This document shows positions 17,674 to 26,643 of a stretch of 64,000 nt of DNA, one piece after another. Location: positions 555,406-619,405 of the forward strand of contig NZ_LGYA01000001.1 of assembly GCF_001273755.1 (NCBI RefSeq), given 5' to 3'. The translations under genes were made by a program, and so were the position numbers. How positions within the stretch are numbered: the stretch's first letter is position 1; each line of letters begins with the position of its first letter. The notes beneath the pieces were generated by a model, which had not been told where the DNA came from, did not search any database, and saw only the letters and a list, made by a program, of their open reading frames with translations. The DNA comes from Peribacillus butanolivorans. GTDB taxonomy: Bacteria; Bacillota; Bacilli; Bacillales; DSM-1321.

Positions 17674-18984
17674 TCACCCTTTCTGAATCAACTTATGAAT
17701 TGGTAACTTTATTGAAAAAACGACGCCGTTAAGCTTATTCTCAAACAGGATATCTCCCCCAAGTTCTTTCACCACTTCTTTTACATATGAGAGTCCAATC
17801 CCTGTTGAAGGTGTCCCAAAATGATCATATTTCGAAGTGAATCCAGGTTTAAAAATCACCTCCTGATATTTTTGAGGGATCCCAGGGCCATTATCAGCAA
17901 CTTTAAATTCTACATGGTCGCAAAATTCACACAAACTTAATCTAACGATTCCCTTATCAATAATTGCTTCCACTGCATTAGCTACTAAATTATTGATAAG
18001 AGATAATACGGTATATACATGATAATGTGAATCGTTGTTTCGATCTAATGAGTATTCAAATTGAATATCTTTTTCTAGTGATAAGGCATATTTTTCATTA
18101 ATTCGGATAATTAATTGGAAAAGTTCAGCAGCATCCATATAATCTTTAAAACTCTCATTAGAAATCAATTTAGAGAGACCAGCAAAAATTCGTTGATTAT
18201 CTTTTTTAACTTCATGCATTTCGCCTGCGATGCGTAATGCTTTTTGACTTAATTGCTGTGTGAGAACATGAGGTTGTTTTTCCCGCTTTTCCCGTTCATT
18301 TAAATCACGATACAAATCATACGATTGCTTTGTAATATTCTCTGCATTTTTTAATGTTTTTTTTAAATGAATCGTTTCCTCATATAAATTGGAAATGAGC
18401 ATCAGCATGTGTTCATTTTGTTTTCTGATTTGCTTTTCTCTTGATTGTGCTTCATAAAGTTTCATCATATTAAAAAAGCTTAAAACGATAAAACTGTGGC
18501 CGAATGCGATTATAATCATCTCATTTAATGCACCTATCGTAATGGTTGTTTCTAATACAAAATATTGAAAGATTAATTCTACAGAGTCGGATAATATTTC
18601 GATAATGAGGCCAATAAATCCAATAATCAATGATCGGTTTTGAAAGCGGTTGATTTTCGCTAAATAAAAAAACAAGGAATAGGTGAAATAAAAGAAAAAA
18701 CTAGGATAATGGGCTTGAAAAGTGGACGTCCAGTGAAAATTATCGTGCATAAAAAAGTCTATTAAAATACGAAATACCACAACCATTGTTCCTGTCAAGA
18801 TGCCTGATAAAATGGCAGGTGTTTTCTGTAATAATAGTAAAAAGAAGAAAAGTACCGGCGGACCAAAACTTATTCGAAACGTTTCATTTAAAGGATAAAA
18901 ACTCAATTCACCTGCTAATGGCACTGTGAACAACATCAGAACAAGAATATAGACCTCTTTTTTCATTAATGTACCGAGATTCAA
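17674..18984 (-). CDS. glnK: Sensor histidine kinase GlnK (glutamine-responsive)
   Basis: A 436-residue membrane kinase. The first about 200 residues form six or so transmembrane helices with no large extracellular domain. A coiled linker leads to the phospho-acceptor region (EMHEVKKDNQRIFAGL, histidine in the MHE) and an ATPase domain with NLVANAVEAI, DNGPGIP and GTPSTGIGL boxes. TTG 18984 sits after GGGAGGTGAT and is preferred to the upstream ATG 19038, which lacks a binding site. It pairs with GlnL downstream and is divergent from glutaminase, its expected regulatory target. Confidence 0.9.
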   Translation of the reverse strand: MNLGTLMKKEVYILVLMLFTVPLAGELSFYPLNETFRISFGPPVLFFFLLLLQKTPAILSGILTGTMVVVFRILIDFFMHDNFHWTSTFQAHYPSFFFYFTYSLFFYLAKINRFQNRSLIIGFIGLIIEILSDSVELIFQYFVLETTITIGALNEMIIIAFGHSFIVLSFFNMMKLYEAQSREKQIRKQNEHMLMLISNLYEETIHLKKTLKNAENITKQSYDLYRDLNEREKREKQPHVLTQQLSQKALRIAGEMHEVKKDNQRIFAGLSKLISNESFKDYMDAAELFQLIIRINEKYALSLEKDIQFEYSLDRNNDSHYHVYTVLSLINNLVANAVEAIIDKGIVRLSLCEFCDHVEFKVADNGPGIPQKYQEVIFKPGFTSKYDHFGTPSTGIGLSYVKEVVKELGGDILFENKLNGVVFSIKLPIHKLIQKG

Positions 18985-19186
18985 GTCGATCACCTCCCAA
19001 TTTGTTAGAAAATTAGTATACAGTTTCATCGGTTTCAATACAACGCTTACTTTGGTTCTTAAAAACGAATATAAAACGGATTTGTACCAAGTATGGCAAA
19101 AACAATCTTGTTTATCTATTCACAAAAATTGGTACTGGAACCTGTGAGACAATCACGCTTTTTTTTTGAAGATTTTATTTTTTTGA

Positions 19187-19202
19187 TTTTGTAGGTTTTC
19201 GT
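19187..19202 (+). promoter_or_regulatory. Candidate GlnL-binding direct repeat
   Basis: TTTTGTAGGTTTTCGT is TTTTGT-N4-TTTCGT, one base from the TTTTGT-N4-TTTTGT direct repeat reported for GlnL targets in Bacillus subtilis. It lies in the glnK-glsA divergent region, about 200 bases before the glsA start. Confidence 0.6.
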
Positions 19203-19213
19203 AAGATTATGTA

Positions 19214-19247
19214 GTTCCCTCTTTAAAATTAAAAATAGGTTCCCTCT
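19214..19247 (+). repeat. Direct repeat GTTCCCTCT upstream of glsA
   Basis: GTTCCCTCT occurs at 19214-19222 and 19239-19247, 25 bases apart start to start (just over two helical turns). It lies between the GlnL-like site and the cre-like site. A regulator binding role is possible but unproven. Confidence 0.45.
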
Positions 19248-19257
19248 AGAGAAATAT

Positions 19258-19272
19258 TGAAAGCGCTTAACA
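19258..19272 (+). promoter_or_regulatory. cre-like site (CcpA)
   Basis: TGAAAGCGCTTAACA carries the core AAGCGCTT of CcpA operators but is one base longer than the 14-base consensus between core and CA end. It lies about 115 bases upstream of the glsA start, so carbon repression is plausible. Confidence 0.45.
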
Positions 19273-19385
19273 ATATTTATAAGCTTAAGTTTTCAACGAA
19301 TCTATTGTAAGTAGGCTTAATGCGATTCGGTAAAAATGCTTATAAAGAAAATATAATGATACAACAACTAAAGAGGTGGGGAAAT

Positions 19386-20378
19386 ATGGTTGAAAAATTA
19401 GCGGAAGAGTATAACATTCACGCAAGTAGTCAAAAGAAAGTCTGCTTAGATGAATGGGTTGCAAATTACAGATCCTATGCTACTAAAGGACAAACCGCCA
19501 ATTATATACCTGCATTGAGAAATACACACTTATCGCAATTAGGTATTTGCATACTAGAGCCAGGTGGAACAATGATAACGTCAGGGGATTGGGAAGTCCC
19601 TTTCACGTTGCAAAGTATATCAAAAGTACTTAGTTTTATAGCCGCATGCTTGGGTCGTGGTATTTCTTATGTGTTAGAACGGGTCGATGTGGAACCAACT
19701 GGGGATGCTTTTAATTCAATCATTCGTTTAGAAATGCATAAGCCAGGAAAACCGTTTAATCCTATGATAAATGCTGGAGCAATTACTATAGCTTCGCTTC
19801 TCCCAGGCGAGTCTTCACAAAAAAAATTAGAATTTCTCTATGAATTAATCGAAAGTTTGTTAGGGAAACGCCCGACAATCAATGAGGAAGTGTTTCAATC
19901 TGAGTGGCTAACCTCTCATCGAAATAGAGCTCTAGCTCACTATTTAAAAGAGACGAATTATTTAGAATCGGATGTAGAGGAAGCTTTAGAGGTTTACCTG
20001 AAGCAATGTTCCATAGTAGTAACAACAGAAGACATAGCCCTGATTGGACTAATTCTCGCACAAGATGGGTACCACCCTATTCGTCAAGAACAAGTCCTTC
20101 CTAAAGAAGTAGCTAAACTGGCCAAAGCGTTAATGCTAACTTGTGGAATGTACAATGCTTCGGGTAAATTTGCGGCTTTTGTTGGGGTGCCAGCTAAAAG
20201 TGGAGTATCTGGCGGGATTATGGCACTAGTTCCTCCAAGTGCTAGAAGAGAAATGCCTTTTCAAGATGGATGTGGTATTGGTATATATGGACCAGCTATT
20301 GATGAATATGGGAATAGCGTAACAGGTGGTATGTTATTGAAACAAATGGCACAAGAATGGGATCTAAGTATTTTCTAA
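19386..20378 (+). CDS. glsA: Glutaminase
   Basis: This 330-residue enzyme hydrolyses glutamine to glutamate and ammonia. It belongs to the serine beta-lactamase-like glutaminase family; the catalytic S-x-x-K is seen as SISK (about residues 77-80 from this start). Other family motifs are VDVEPTGDAFNSI, KPFNPMINAGAI, LTCGMYNASGKFA and PAKSGVSGGIMALVP. The frame is open 66 bases further up, but ATG 19386 follows AAGAGGTGGGG and gives a family-typical length. Its divergent neighbours are GlnK-GlnL, and the next gene is an acidic amino acid symporter. Confidence 0.93.
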   Translation: MVEKLAEEYNIHASSQKKVCLDEWVANYRSYATKGQTANYIPALRNTHLSQLGICILEPGGTMITSGDWEVPFTLQSISKVLSFIAACLGRGISYVLERVDVEPTGDAFNSIIRLEMHKPGKPFNPMINAGAITIASLLPGESSQKKLEFLYELIESLLGKRPTINEEVFQSEWLTSHRNRALAHYLKETNYLESDVEEALEVYLKQCSIVVTTEDIALIGLILAQDGYHPIRQEQVLPKEVAKLAKALMLTCGMYNASGKFAAFVGVPAKSGVSGGIMALVPPSARREMPFQDGCGIGIYGPAIDEYGNSVTGGMLLKQMAQEWDLSIF

Positions 20379-20723
20379 AAAGCCTAATGGTTAAAGGGGT
20401 TCTGGGTGCTAATAATAAAAGGGACATCCTTAAGATTTCCCTATCAATCTACTAAACTTTAACCAGAAGTGATGTACCCAACAATTACTTTAAGATGTAA
20501 ATTGACGTATCAAATGTTTTTTTTGTCAAACTTATTAATTATTATGCTTGTTTCTTATTTCAAGCGTTTTGTATTAATATGGCTTCTAGTGTGGGGTCAG
20601 GTAACATTACAGGAATTTCCATTGTGATTATTTATTGAACGTACACTAGCACAAATCATTAATCCAGTTACTTTAAAAAGTTAATATTAAGGAATGAATT
20701 TTGGAAAGCATGGTGATAAACAT
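20379..20723. other. Intergenic region between glsA and the symporter
   Basis: No gene. An inverted pair TGGTTAAAG (20388-20396) and CTTTAACCA (20457-20465) could form a long-loop stem. I see no clear promoter or U-run terminator, so whether glsA and the symporter share a transcript is open. Confidence 0.35.
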
Positions 20724-22361
20724 ATGAATAATTTGCAGAGAAAGATGGGAACATTTTCGTTAACGATGGTAGGACTCGGGTCAATTATTGGCTCAGGTTG
20801 GTTATTCGGGGCATGGAGAGCGGCACAAATCGCTGGACCAGCTGCCATTATCTCGTGGATTATCGGGATGGTTGTTATTTTGTTTATCGCACTTTCTTAC
20901 AGTGAATTAGGGGCTATGTTTCCTGAAGCTGGGGGAATGGTAAAATATACGCAGTACTCTCATGGTTCGTTTATAGGGTTTCTTGCAGCTTGGGCAAACT
21001 GGATTGCAATCGTTTCTGTAATTCCTGTTGAAGCGATTGCTTCTGTTCAATATATGAGCTCATGGCCTTGGAAATGGGCGGAGTGGACACATGGTTTAGT
21101 AGTAAATGGAAGTCTTACTGGGGGAGGCTTAGTAATTGCCTCTGTATTACTGATCGTCTACTTTTTATTAAATTACTGGACCGTTAGTTTGTTTTCAAAA
21201 GCTAACTCATTTATTACTGTTTTTAAAGTTATTATACCAGGACTTACGATTGGGGCACTTTTATTTGCTGGTTTTCATGGATCCAATTTTACGTCAGCGG
21301 GCAGTATAGCACCTAATGGTTGGGCAAGTGTACTTACTGCTGTAGCAACTTCTGGTATTATCTTCGCATTTAACGGTTTTCAAAGTCCGATTAATATGGC
21401 TGGTGAGGCAAAGAATCCTGGACGTTCGATCCCAATTGCAGTAATCGGTTCAATTTTAATTGCAACAGTTATCTACGTTTTATTACAGATTGCATTTATC
21501 GGAGCCGTTGATCCGTCTATGATTGTGAACGGGTGGCAACATTTGAATTTCAATTCACCGTTTGCTGACCTAGCAATTGTTTTAGGCCTAAACTGGTTAG
21601 TTATTTTACTATACGCCGATGCTTTTATTTCTCCTTCTGGGACAGGGATAACATATACGGCGACAACGTCACGAATGCTTTACGGAATGGAAAAGAATAA
21701 ATATTTACCAAGCGTATTTGGGAAACTACATCCTCTCTATGGCATTCCGCGTCAAGCTATGATTTTAAATCTAGGTGTATCTTTCTTATTTTTATTCATG
21801 TTTAGAGGCTGGGGAGTACTAGCAGAGGTTATTTCGGTTGCGACTTTAGTCTCTTATATTACAGGTCCAGTAACTGTTATGACATTAAGACGCACAGGTA
21901 AGAACTTGTACAGACCATTACGTCTAAAAGGATTAAGTATTATTGCACCACTTGGCTTTGTTTTTGCTTCTTTAGTTCTATATTGGGCAAGGTGGCCACT
22001 GACAGGACAAGTATTATTTATCATTATGATGGGTCTTCCCGTTTATTTCTATTATCAAGCAAAAATAAAATGGAGGGGGTTCCGTCAAAACTTTTCAGCA
22101 GGGCTGTGGATGGTTGTTTACTTACTATGTATGATGACCATTTCATACTTAGGAAGTGAAAAGTTTGGTGGACTAAACGTAATTCCATTTGGTTGGGATA
22201 TGGTTTTAATTACATGTTTATCTCTTGTGTTTTATAGTTGGGCAATAAAGAGTGGATTCCAAACAGAATATTTGGAACAAGGACAGAAAGTAAACGATGA
22301 CTTGAGATCAATAGAGGAGAACAACATGGCATCTCAATCGGAAAAAAAGAACGCTGTATAA
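20724..22361 (+). CDS. Amino acid-proton symporter, YveA-like (aspartate/glutamate)
   Basis: A 545-residue APC-superfamily permease with 12-14 predicted helices. The N-terminal GLGSIIGSGWLFGAW is the substrate-binding loop of helix 1, and the helix-6 region TSGIIFAFNGFQSPINMAGE is also conserved. It resembles YveA of Bacillus subtilis, described as an aspartate-proton symporter. Placed after glutaminase and the GlnK-GlnL genes, it probably imports or exchanges glutamate-type substrates; in Bacillus subtilis the equivalent position is held by GlnT, a different transporter family. ATG 20724 has GGTGAT upstream; ATG 20694 would overlap its own binding site. Confidence 0.82.
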   Translation: MNNLQRKMGTFSLTMVGLGSIIGSGWLFGAWRAAQIAGPAAIISWIIGMVVILFIALSYSELGAMFPEAGGMVKYTQYSHGSFIGFLAAWANWIAIVSVIPVEAIASVQYMSSWPWKWAEWTHGLVVNGSLTGGGLVIASVLLIVYFLLNYWTVSLFSKANSFITVFKVIIPGLTIGALLFAGFHGSNFTSAGSIAPNGWASVLTAVATSGIIFAFNGFQSPINMAGEAKNPGRSIPIAVIGSILIATVIYVLLQIAFIGAVDPSMIVNGWQHLNFNSPFADLAIVLGLNWLVILLYADAFISPSGTGITYTATTSRMLYGMEKNKYLPSVFGKLHPLYGIPRQAMILNLGVSFLFLFMFRGWGVLAEVISVATLVSYITGPVTVMTLRRTGKNLYRPLRLKGLSIIAPLGFVFASLVLYWARWPLTGQVLFIIMMGLPVYFYYQAKIKWRGFRQNFSAGLWMVVYLLCMMTISYLGSEKFGGLNVIPFGWDMVLITCLSLVFYSWAIKSGFQTEYLEQGQKVNDDLRSIEENNMASQSEKKNAV

Positions 22362-22367
22362 AATATG

Positions 22368-22430
22368 AAAAACACTTCCTTGGTTGGCATACTCCAATAT
22401 GTATGGAATCAATGGAGGTGTTTTTTATTA
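22368..22430 (+). terminator. Terminator after the symporter
   Basis: AAAACACTTCC (22369-22379) pairs with GGAGGTGTTTT around 22414-22424, with an internal stem-loop between, followed by a T-run and TATTATT. Confidence 0.6.
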
Positions 22431-22749
22431 TTTAATAAAAAAAGAAAAAAACGGCTTGCGAGGTGATCCAGCTTATTATTTGAAAAAAGGCTTAAAGAAG
22501 CGGTGGATTATTTGCAGTCTCGTGTTTAACGCTGTACAGTCAAATACAATTATTCTTGCCAGAGCCAATTCGTTAATGATACCAACTGTATAAAAATGGA
22601 TAATTTAAATTAACGAAGCTCGCTAAAAAATTAAATCGCTTTTTCAGTTTTGTTTTTTTTGCCAAATAGTATGTGTAGTCACTGCCATTCTCATATATAT
22701 AGTAGAACTTCGAAAGTGCTTTTATTTGCTTGTATTGATGAGGGGGCGC

Positions 22750-22790
22750 AAAAAAGGGGACGGCGAATTTAATTTGCTGTCCCCTTTTTT
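22750..22790. terminator. Bidirectional terminator
   Basis: AAAAAGGGGAC (22751-22761) pairs with GTCCCCTTTTT (22779-22789) with inner pairing GC-AATT/AATT-GC. A-run and T-run flank the stem, so it can work on both strands; it ends the 29-aa gene on the minus strand. Confidence 0.75.
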
Positions 22791-22821
22791 GGGAATTATA
22801 AGAAAGGATTTTTTATTCCTT

Positions 22822-22911
22822 TTATTTCACACCTGGTTTATCGTCATACCCAGCAGTGAAGATAGCGGCTAGAAATGCAATAGCAACTGCAATGATAATA
22901 ACTGTGCCCAT
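22822..22911 (-). CDS. Small hydrophobic peptide (29 aa) upstream of prkA
   Basis: ATG 22911 follows AAAGGGAGG with correct spacing and encodes 29 residues: a single membrane helix (VIIIAVAIAFLAAIFTAG) followed by a charged tail Y-D-D-K-P-G-V-K. The terminator at 22750-22790 follows it. The binding site, helix and terminator make a real gene likely. It is divergent from prkA, a sporulation gene. I do not recognise a family; small single-helix proteins of this kind are common in spore formers. Confidence 0.65.
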   Translation of the reverse strand: MGTVIIIAVAIAFLAAIFTAGYDDKPGVK

Positions 22912-23093
22912 GTTGTGACCTCCCTTTACCCATATTGTCCCACTTAAGTATAGGCTTAGTATACCCTAATTTTTAGCAGGAGTGCACGCAATTTTTCTTG
23001 TCGGGTGATTTGTCATTAATTGTTCAAGTTTAAAGCCTTTCTTAAACAGAGAAAGTCTAGGGGTATCCGAGACAATTGCACAACCTCTTTTTA

Positions 23094-23117
23094 AAGTCTG
23101 ACATGTTTGTCAGACTT
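23094..23117. promoter_or_regulatory. Perfect palindrome upstream of prkA
   Basis: AAGTCTGACA (23094-23103) and TGTCAGACTT (23108-23117) form a perfect 10-bp inverted repeat with a 4-base spacer, about 50-75 bases before the prkA start. No U-run follows, so an operator for a dimeric regulator is more likely than a terminator. Confidence 0.55.
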
Positions 23118-23167
23118 GGCGCATAGATTTAAGTATTCTCTGAAAGTGACAGGGGGAGGTTCCTGAA

Positions 23168-25063
23168 ATGGATATTTTAAAGAAAATCGAAAAATTTAGA
23201 GAAGATGAACAGAAGCTGAAGTGGGAAGGTACCTTCGCAGAGTACTTAGACATCTTGAAAGAAACACCATTGGTTGCACAATCTGCTCATTCACGTGTAT
23301 ACAACATGATTAAAGATGCAGGGATAGAGGAAGTAAATGGATCAAAGAAATACAATTTTTTCAGCGGCCAGTTGTTTGGTCTAGAGGATTCACTGGAAAG
23401 ACTTATCGAGGAATATTTTCATCCGGCGGCTAAGCGATTGGATGTACGTAAACGGATCTTGCTTTTGATGGGTCCAGTCTCAGGTGGTAAGTCTACGCTT
23501 GTTTCTTTACTGAAGCGGGGACTTGAAAATTATTCGTTAAAAGATACTGGAGCAATTTATGCAATAAAGGGATGCCCGATGCATGAAGATCCACTGCATC
23601 TCATCCCACAGTACTTACGGCAAGATTTTTTTGAGGAATATGGCATTCGAATTGAAGGTAACCTATCGCCGCTGAATGTTATGAGGTTAGAACAGGAGTA
23701 TGGAAGCAGGATTGAAGATGTGATGGTCGAGCGTATTTTCCTTTCAGAGGATAAGCGTGTTGGTATTGGAACATTCAGTCCATCTGATCCTAAGTCACAG
23801 GATATTGCTGATTTGACAGGCAGTATCGATTTTTCAACAATTGCCGAATATGGGTCCGAATCGGATCCTCGTGCCTACCGTTTTGATGGTGAGCTGAACA
23901 AAGCCAACCGTGGGATGATGGAGTTCCAGGAGATGCTGAAATGTGATGAGAAGTTTTTATGGCATTTGCTTTCATTGACTCAGGAAGGGAATTTTAAAGC
24001 TGGACGGTTTGCATTGATCAGTGCCGATGAACTTATCGTGGCTCATACGAATGAAACGGAGTATAAAGCTTTTATTTCCAACAAGAAAAATGAAGCACTG
24101 CATTCCCGAATCATTGTCATGCCGATTCCATATAATCTGAGGGTGACTGAGGAAGAAAAGATTTATGAAAAAATGATCCATGAAAGTGATGTTTCTGATG
24201 TTCATATTGCACCGCATACATTAAGGGTTGCGGCAATTTTCAGTATCATGACGCGTCTAAAGGACCCGAAAAAAGGCGATATCGATTTAGTGAAAAAGAT
24301 GAGGTTATATGATGGAGAAAATGTGGAAGGCTTTAATTCTGCAGACATCAATGAATTGAAAAAAGAATATCAGGATGAAGGCATGAGTGGAATTGATCCG
24401 CGTTATGTGATTAACCGAATTTCGTCAACGATTATTAGAAAGGAAAATCCATCGATTAACGCACTGGATGTACTGATGTCGTTAAAAGCCGGTCTTGACC
24501 AGCATCCGTCGATTACGAATGAACTTCGAGAGCGGTATTTAAATTTCATTTCACTGGCACGTAAAGAATACGACTCCATTGCCAAAAATGAAGTGCAAAA
24601 GGCATTTGTGTATTCATATGAAGAGTCGGCGAAAATCCTGATGGATAATTACCTGGATAATGTCGAAGCATACTGCAATAAATCAAGGCTGCGTGATCCA
24701 TTGACGGGGGAAGAAATTAACCCGGATGAAAAATTGATGCGGTCGATTGAAGAGCAAATCGGAATTTCTGAAAATGCAAAGAAGGCATTCCGCGAAGAAA
24801 TTCTAATCCGTATTTCTGCCTATGCACGTAAAGGGAAGCGATTCGATTACAATTCACACGACCGTTTACGTGAAGCCATCCAGAAGAAGCTGTTTGCCGA
24901 CCTGAAGGATGTTGTCAAAATCACTACTTCAACGAAGACACCAGACGAAAGACAGCTGAAGAAAGTGAACGAAGTCATCACGAGACTTGTTGATGAGCAT
25001 GGTTACAATACCACTTCTGCCAATGATTTGCTGCGCTATGTGGGAAGCTTGTTAAATCGGTAA
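23168..25063 (+). CDS. prkA: PrkA AAA+ protein (serine kinase/Lon-like protease)
   Basis: This 631-residue protein is the exact length of Bacillus subtilis PrkA, a sporulation-linked AAA+ protein first described as a serine kinase and later shown to have Lon-like protease activity. Walker A is GPVSGGKST (residues 102-110). The C-terminal PrkA domain follows (FVYSYEESAKILMDNYLDNV). ATG follows GGGGGAGG. It is usually neighboured by yhbH, which is present here 1.6 kb downstream, separated by three small genes. A palindrome in the upstream region may be regulatory. Confidence 0.96.
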   Translation: MDILKKIEKFREDEQKLKWEGTFAEYLDILKETPLVAQSAHSRVYNMIKDAGIEEVNGSKKYNFFSGQLFGLEDSLERLIEEYFHPAAKRLDVRKRILLLMGPVSGGKSTLVSLLKRGLENYSLKDTGAIYAIKGCPMHEDPLHLIPQYLRQDFFEEYGIRIEGNLSPLNVMRLEQEYGSRIEDVMVERIFLSEDKRVGIGTFSPSDPKSQDIADLTGSIDFSTIAEYGSESDPRAYRFDGELNKANRGMMEFQEMLKCDEKFLWHLLSLTQEGNFKAGRFALISADELIVAHTNETEYKAFISNKKNEALHSRIIVMPIPYNLRVTEEEKIYEKMIHESDVSDVHIAPHTLRVAAIFSIMTRLKDPKKGDIDLVKKMRLYDGENVEGFNSADINELKKEYQDEGMSGIDPRYVINRISSTIIRKENPSINALDVLMSLKAGLDQHPSITNELRERYLNFISLARKEYDSIAKNEVQKAFVYSYEESAKILMDNYLDNVEAYCNKSRLRDPLTGEEINPDEKLMRSIEEQIGISENAKKAFREEILIRISAYARKGKRFDYNSHDRLREAIQKKLFADLKDVVKITTSTKTPDERQLKKVNEVITRLVDEHGYNTTSANDLLRYVGSLLNR

Positions 25064-25273
25064 ATCATAAAATTTTGCCCCTACCTCTAAAAGGGTGGGG
25101 GTTTTAATTATAAAAAATGAAAATAATGTCATTCATACTAGCTAATGTTATCTTTTAGCTGAAGTAGAATGAGACAACTTCATGAAGGGAAAACAAACAC
25201 GTATAATGACAGTGATTTAGGAGTTTTTTGTGTAAATGCAATCATCTGAAACAGATTAATGGAGGGATTACAA

Positions 25274-25600
25274 ATAGGTGTAATCACTGAGTTGAATGAA
25301 TTAGCTGAGAAAATCAATGATAACCCAGAGCATATTCAAAACGAAAAAAATCGTGTGTATCAATTCAATATTGATGAAATTGGTCCCGTTCAACTGTTGA
25401 TCAAAGATGGACAAGTTGAAGTGGTCAAAGGTACATCACATGATCCAGAAGTGACATTGAAATTATCAGAGGGAAAATTATCAAAGTTATTAAAGGATGA
25501 TTTAAATACTGCCATGGCCTTCATGACAGGTGGCTTAAAGGTAGATGGAAACATCAGCCTTGCTCTGAAACTGCAGGAAATTGTAAAATGTTATAATTAA
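25274..25600 (+). CDS. SCP2 sterol-binding-domain protein (start codon uncertain, possible AUA)
   Basis: A soluble protein of about 108 residues with the SCP2 lipid-binding fold, recognised by SHDPEVTLKLSEGKLSKLL, LNTAMAFMTGGLKVDG and the final LALKLQEIV. Family members usually begin with Met-Gly-Val-Ile-Thr. The matching codon here is ATA at 25274, seven bases after a perfect GGAGGG. The nearest in-frame ATG (25259) overlaps the binding site and has none of its own, and the next candidate, TTG 25292, lies too far. Either AUA is used at low efficiency, the upstream ATG is used, or the gene has lost its start. Function is inferred only as lipid or acyl-CoA binding. Confidence 0.75.
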   Translation: MGVITELNELAEKINDNPEHIQNEKNRVYQFNIDEIGPVQLLIKDGQVEVVKGTSHDPEVTLKLSEGKLSKLLKDDLNTAMAFMTGGLKVDGNISLALKLQEIVKCYN

Positions 25601-25645
25601 AAAATACCGAACTCTTCCAGCAGTAGAAGAGTTCGGTATTTTTAT
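25600..25645 (+). terminator. Strong terminator after the SCP2 gene
   Basis: A perfect 18-bp stem runs from AAAAATACCG (25600-25617) to CGGTATTTTT (25626-25643), with an 8-base loop and a U-rich end. It can act on both strands. Confidence 0.85.
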
Positions 25646-25773
25646 GATCAGAATTTATTTCTTACGGTAGCTAGGAAGTAACGGCTGCAAAGTAAGAAGC
25701 CAGTATAAGTTGTATAAGTGTAGCAACGCCTTAGGTCATCACCCTTACTGGATCGCAAATCAATTAGTTTTCT

Positions 25774-25983
25774 TTATTTGGTGACATTTAACCCATACTG
25801 TTCAATAAGTGTCACAAGTTGTCCGGGTGAAAGTTTGTCTTCACTATAATCAATTTTGATTTCCCCGTCATCAACATCGATGATCGCACGCTCTACCCCG
25901 TCCGTAGACAATAGAATGGACTCTAGATTTATTATTGGTCCTTCAGATGTTGCTTCCTTTACATAGAGTGTGGTTGTTTGCAT
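25774..25983 (-). CDS. Small heavy-metal-associated-like domain protein
   Basis: A 69-residue protein with the beta-alpha-beta-beta-alpha-beta pattern of HMA-type domains (LESILLSTDGVERAIIDVDDGEIKIDYSE, divided by short turns), but no CxxC metal motif, so metal binding is doubtful. ATG 25983 follows GGAGGTG by eight bases; the frame extends ten codons further up without a binding site. It is convergent with the SCP2 gene and divergent from the 59-aa gene. Role unknown. Confidence 0.7.
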   Translation of the reverse strand: MQTTTLYVKEATSEGPIINLESILLSTDGVERAIIDVDDGEIKIDYSEDKLSPGQLVTLIEQYGLNVTK

Positions 25984-26101
25984 ACTCCTTTCACCTCCAA
26001 GAGATTTGTTCATATATCTTATCTATACCCTTTCTTTCCGATACATATGTAACGTTTTGGATTTGGAAATATTGGGTATCAATAAGTAGAGGTGATGGAA
26101 A

Positions 26102-26281
26102 ATGAGTAAAGAAGAATTGAAACGAGATCATGTTCCTGAAAATAGCTCTATGGCTAAGGATTATGAGGAGATGAAAGAACTTGGCAAGCAGATGGAAAAT
26201 CAAAGGACGAATGAAGAATTGAAAGAGTGGGATAAACGCCCAGGTACAGTCCAACATGAAATAGAGGGAGAAAAAGATTGA
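26102..26281 (+). CDS. Small charged protein (59 aa), unknown
   Basis: ATG 26102 follows GAGGTGATGG and encodes 59 residues, almost entirely hydrophilic and glutamate/lysine-rich, predicted helical (KDYEEMKELGKQMEN). A good terminator follows at 26316-26353. Neighbouring genes are sporulation-related, so a spore or stress role is conceivable but not shown. I recognise no family. Confidence 0.65.
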   Translation: MSKEELKRDHVPENSSMAKDYEEMKELGKQMENQRTNEELKEWDKRPGTVQHEIEGEKD

Positions 26282-26315
26282 AAAAGTCCTCAACTAGAAT
26301 AAATTTATCTGTGTA

Positions 26316-26353
26316 AAAAGGGTGTCCAGAAAGTTACTAGGGCACCCTTTTGT
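26316..26353 (+). terminator. Intrinsic terminator
   Basis: AAAAGGGTGTCC (26316-26327) pairs with GGGCACCCTTTT (26340-26351), one G-U, U-run at the end. Confidence 0.8.
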
Positions 26354-26643
26354 TGTTTAGTGAAAAACAGAAATTTTTAAGTTTGACCCTTGAAAAAATC
26401 GTACAAGATCTCATATATTATGCAATGCTTGTCTAATTTTATAGGCAATCGTCCATTATCGAATTTTTTTGTAAATTATCCTTTATCGCTGCATAAGATA
26501 GAGTAATACTTTTCTTTTAGTCCGTTGTTTCCGGACTGTATTTTAATTATGTGAAAAACCGGAATGATGTGGGCTTTCTCACACTAACTTATTATATGAA
26601 GGAATGATGAAAAGCGTGCAAACATTTATAAGGGGGGAAGAGA

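Noticed and set aside
22384-22593. 69-codon plus-strand frame after the symporter
   Set aside because: It starts inside the terminator hairpin, lacks a spaced binding site and has no recognisable protein pattern.
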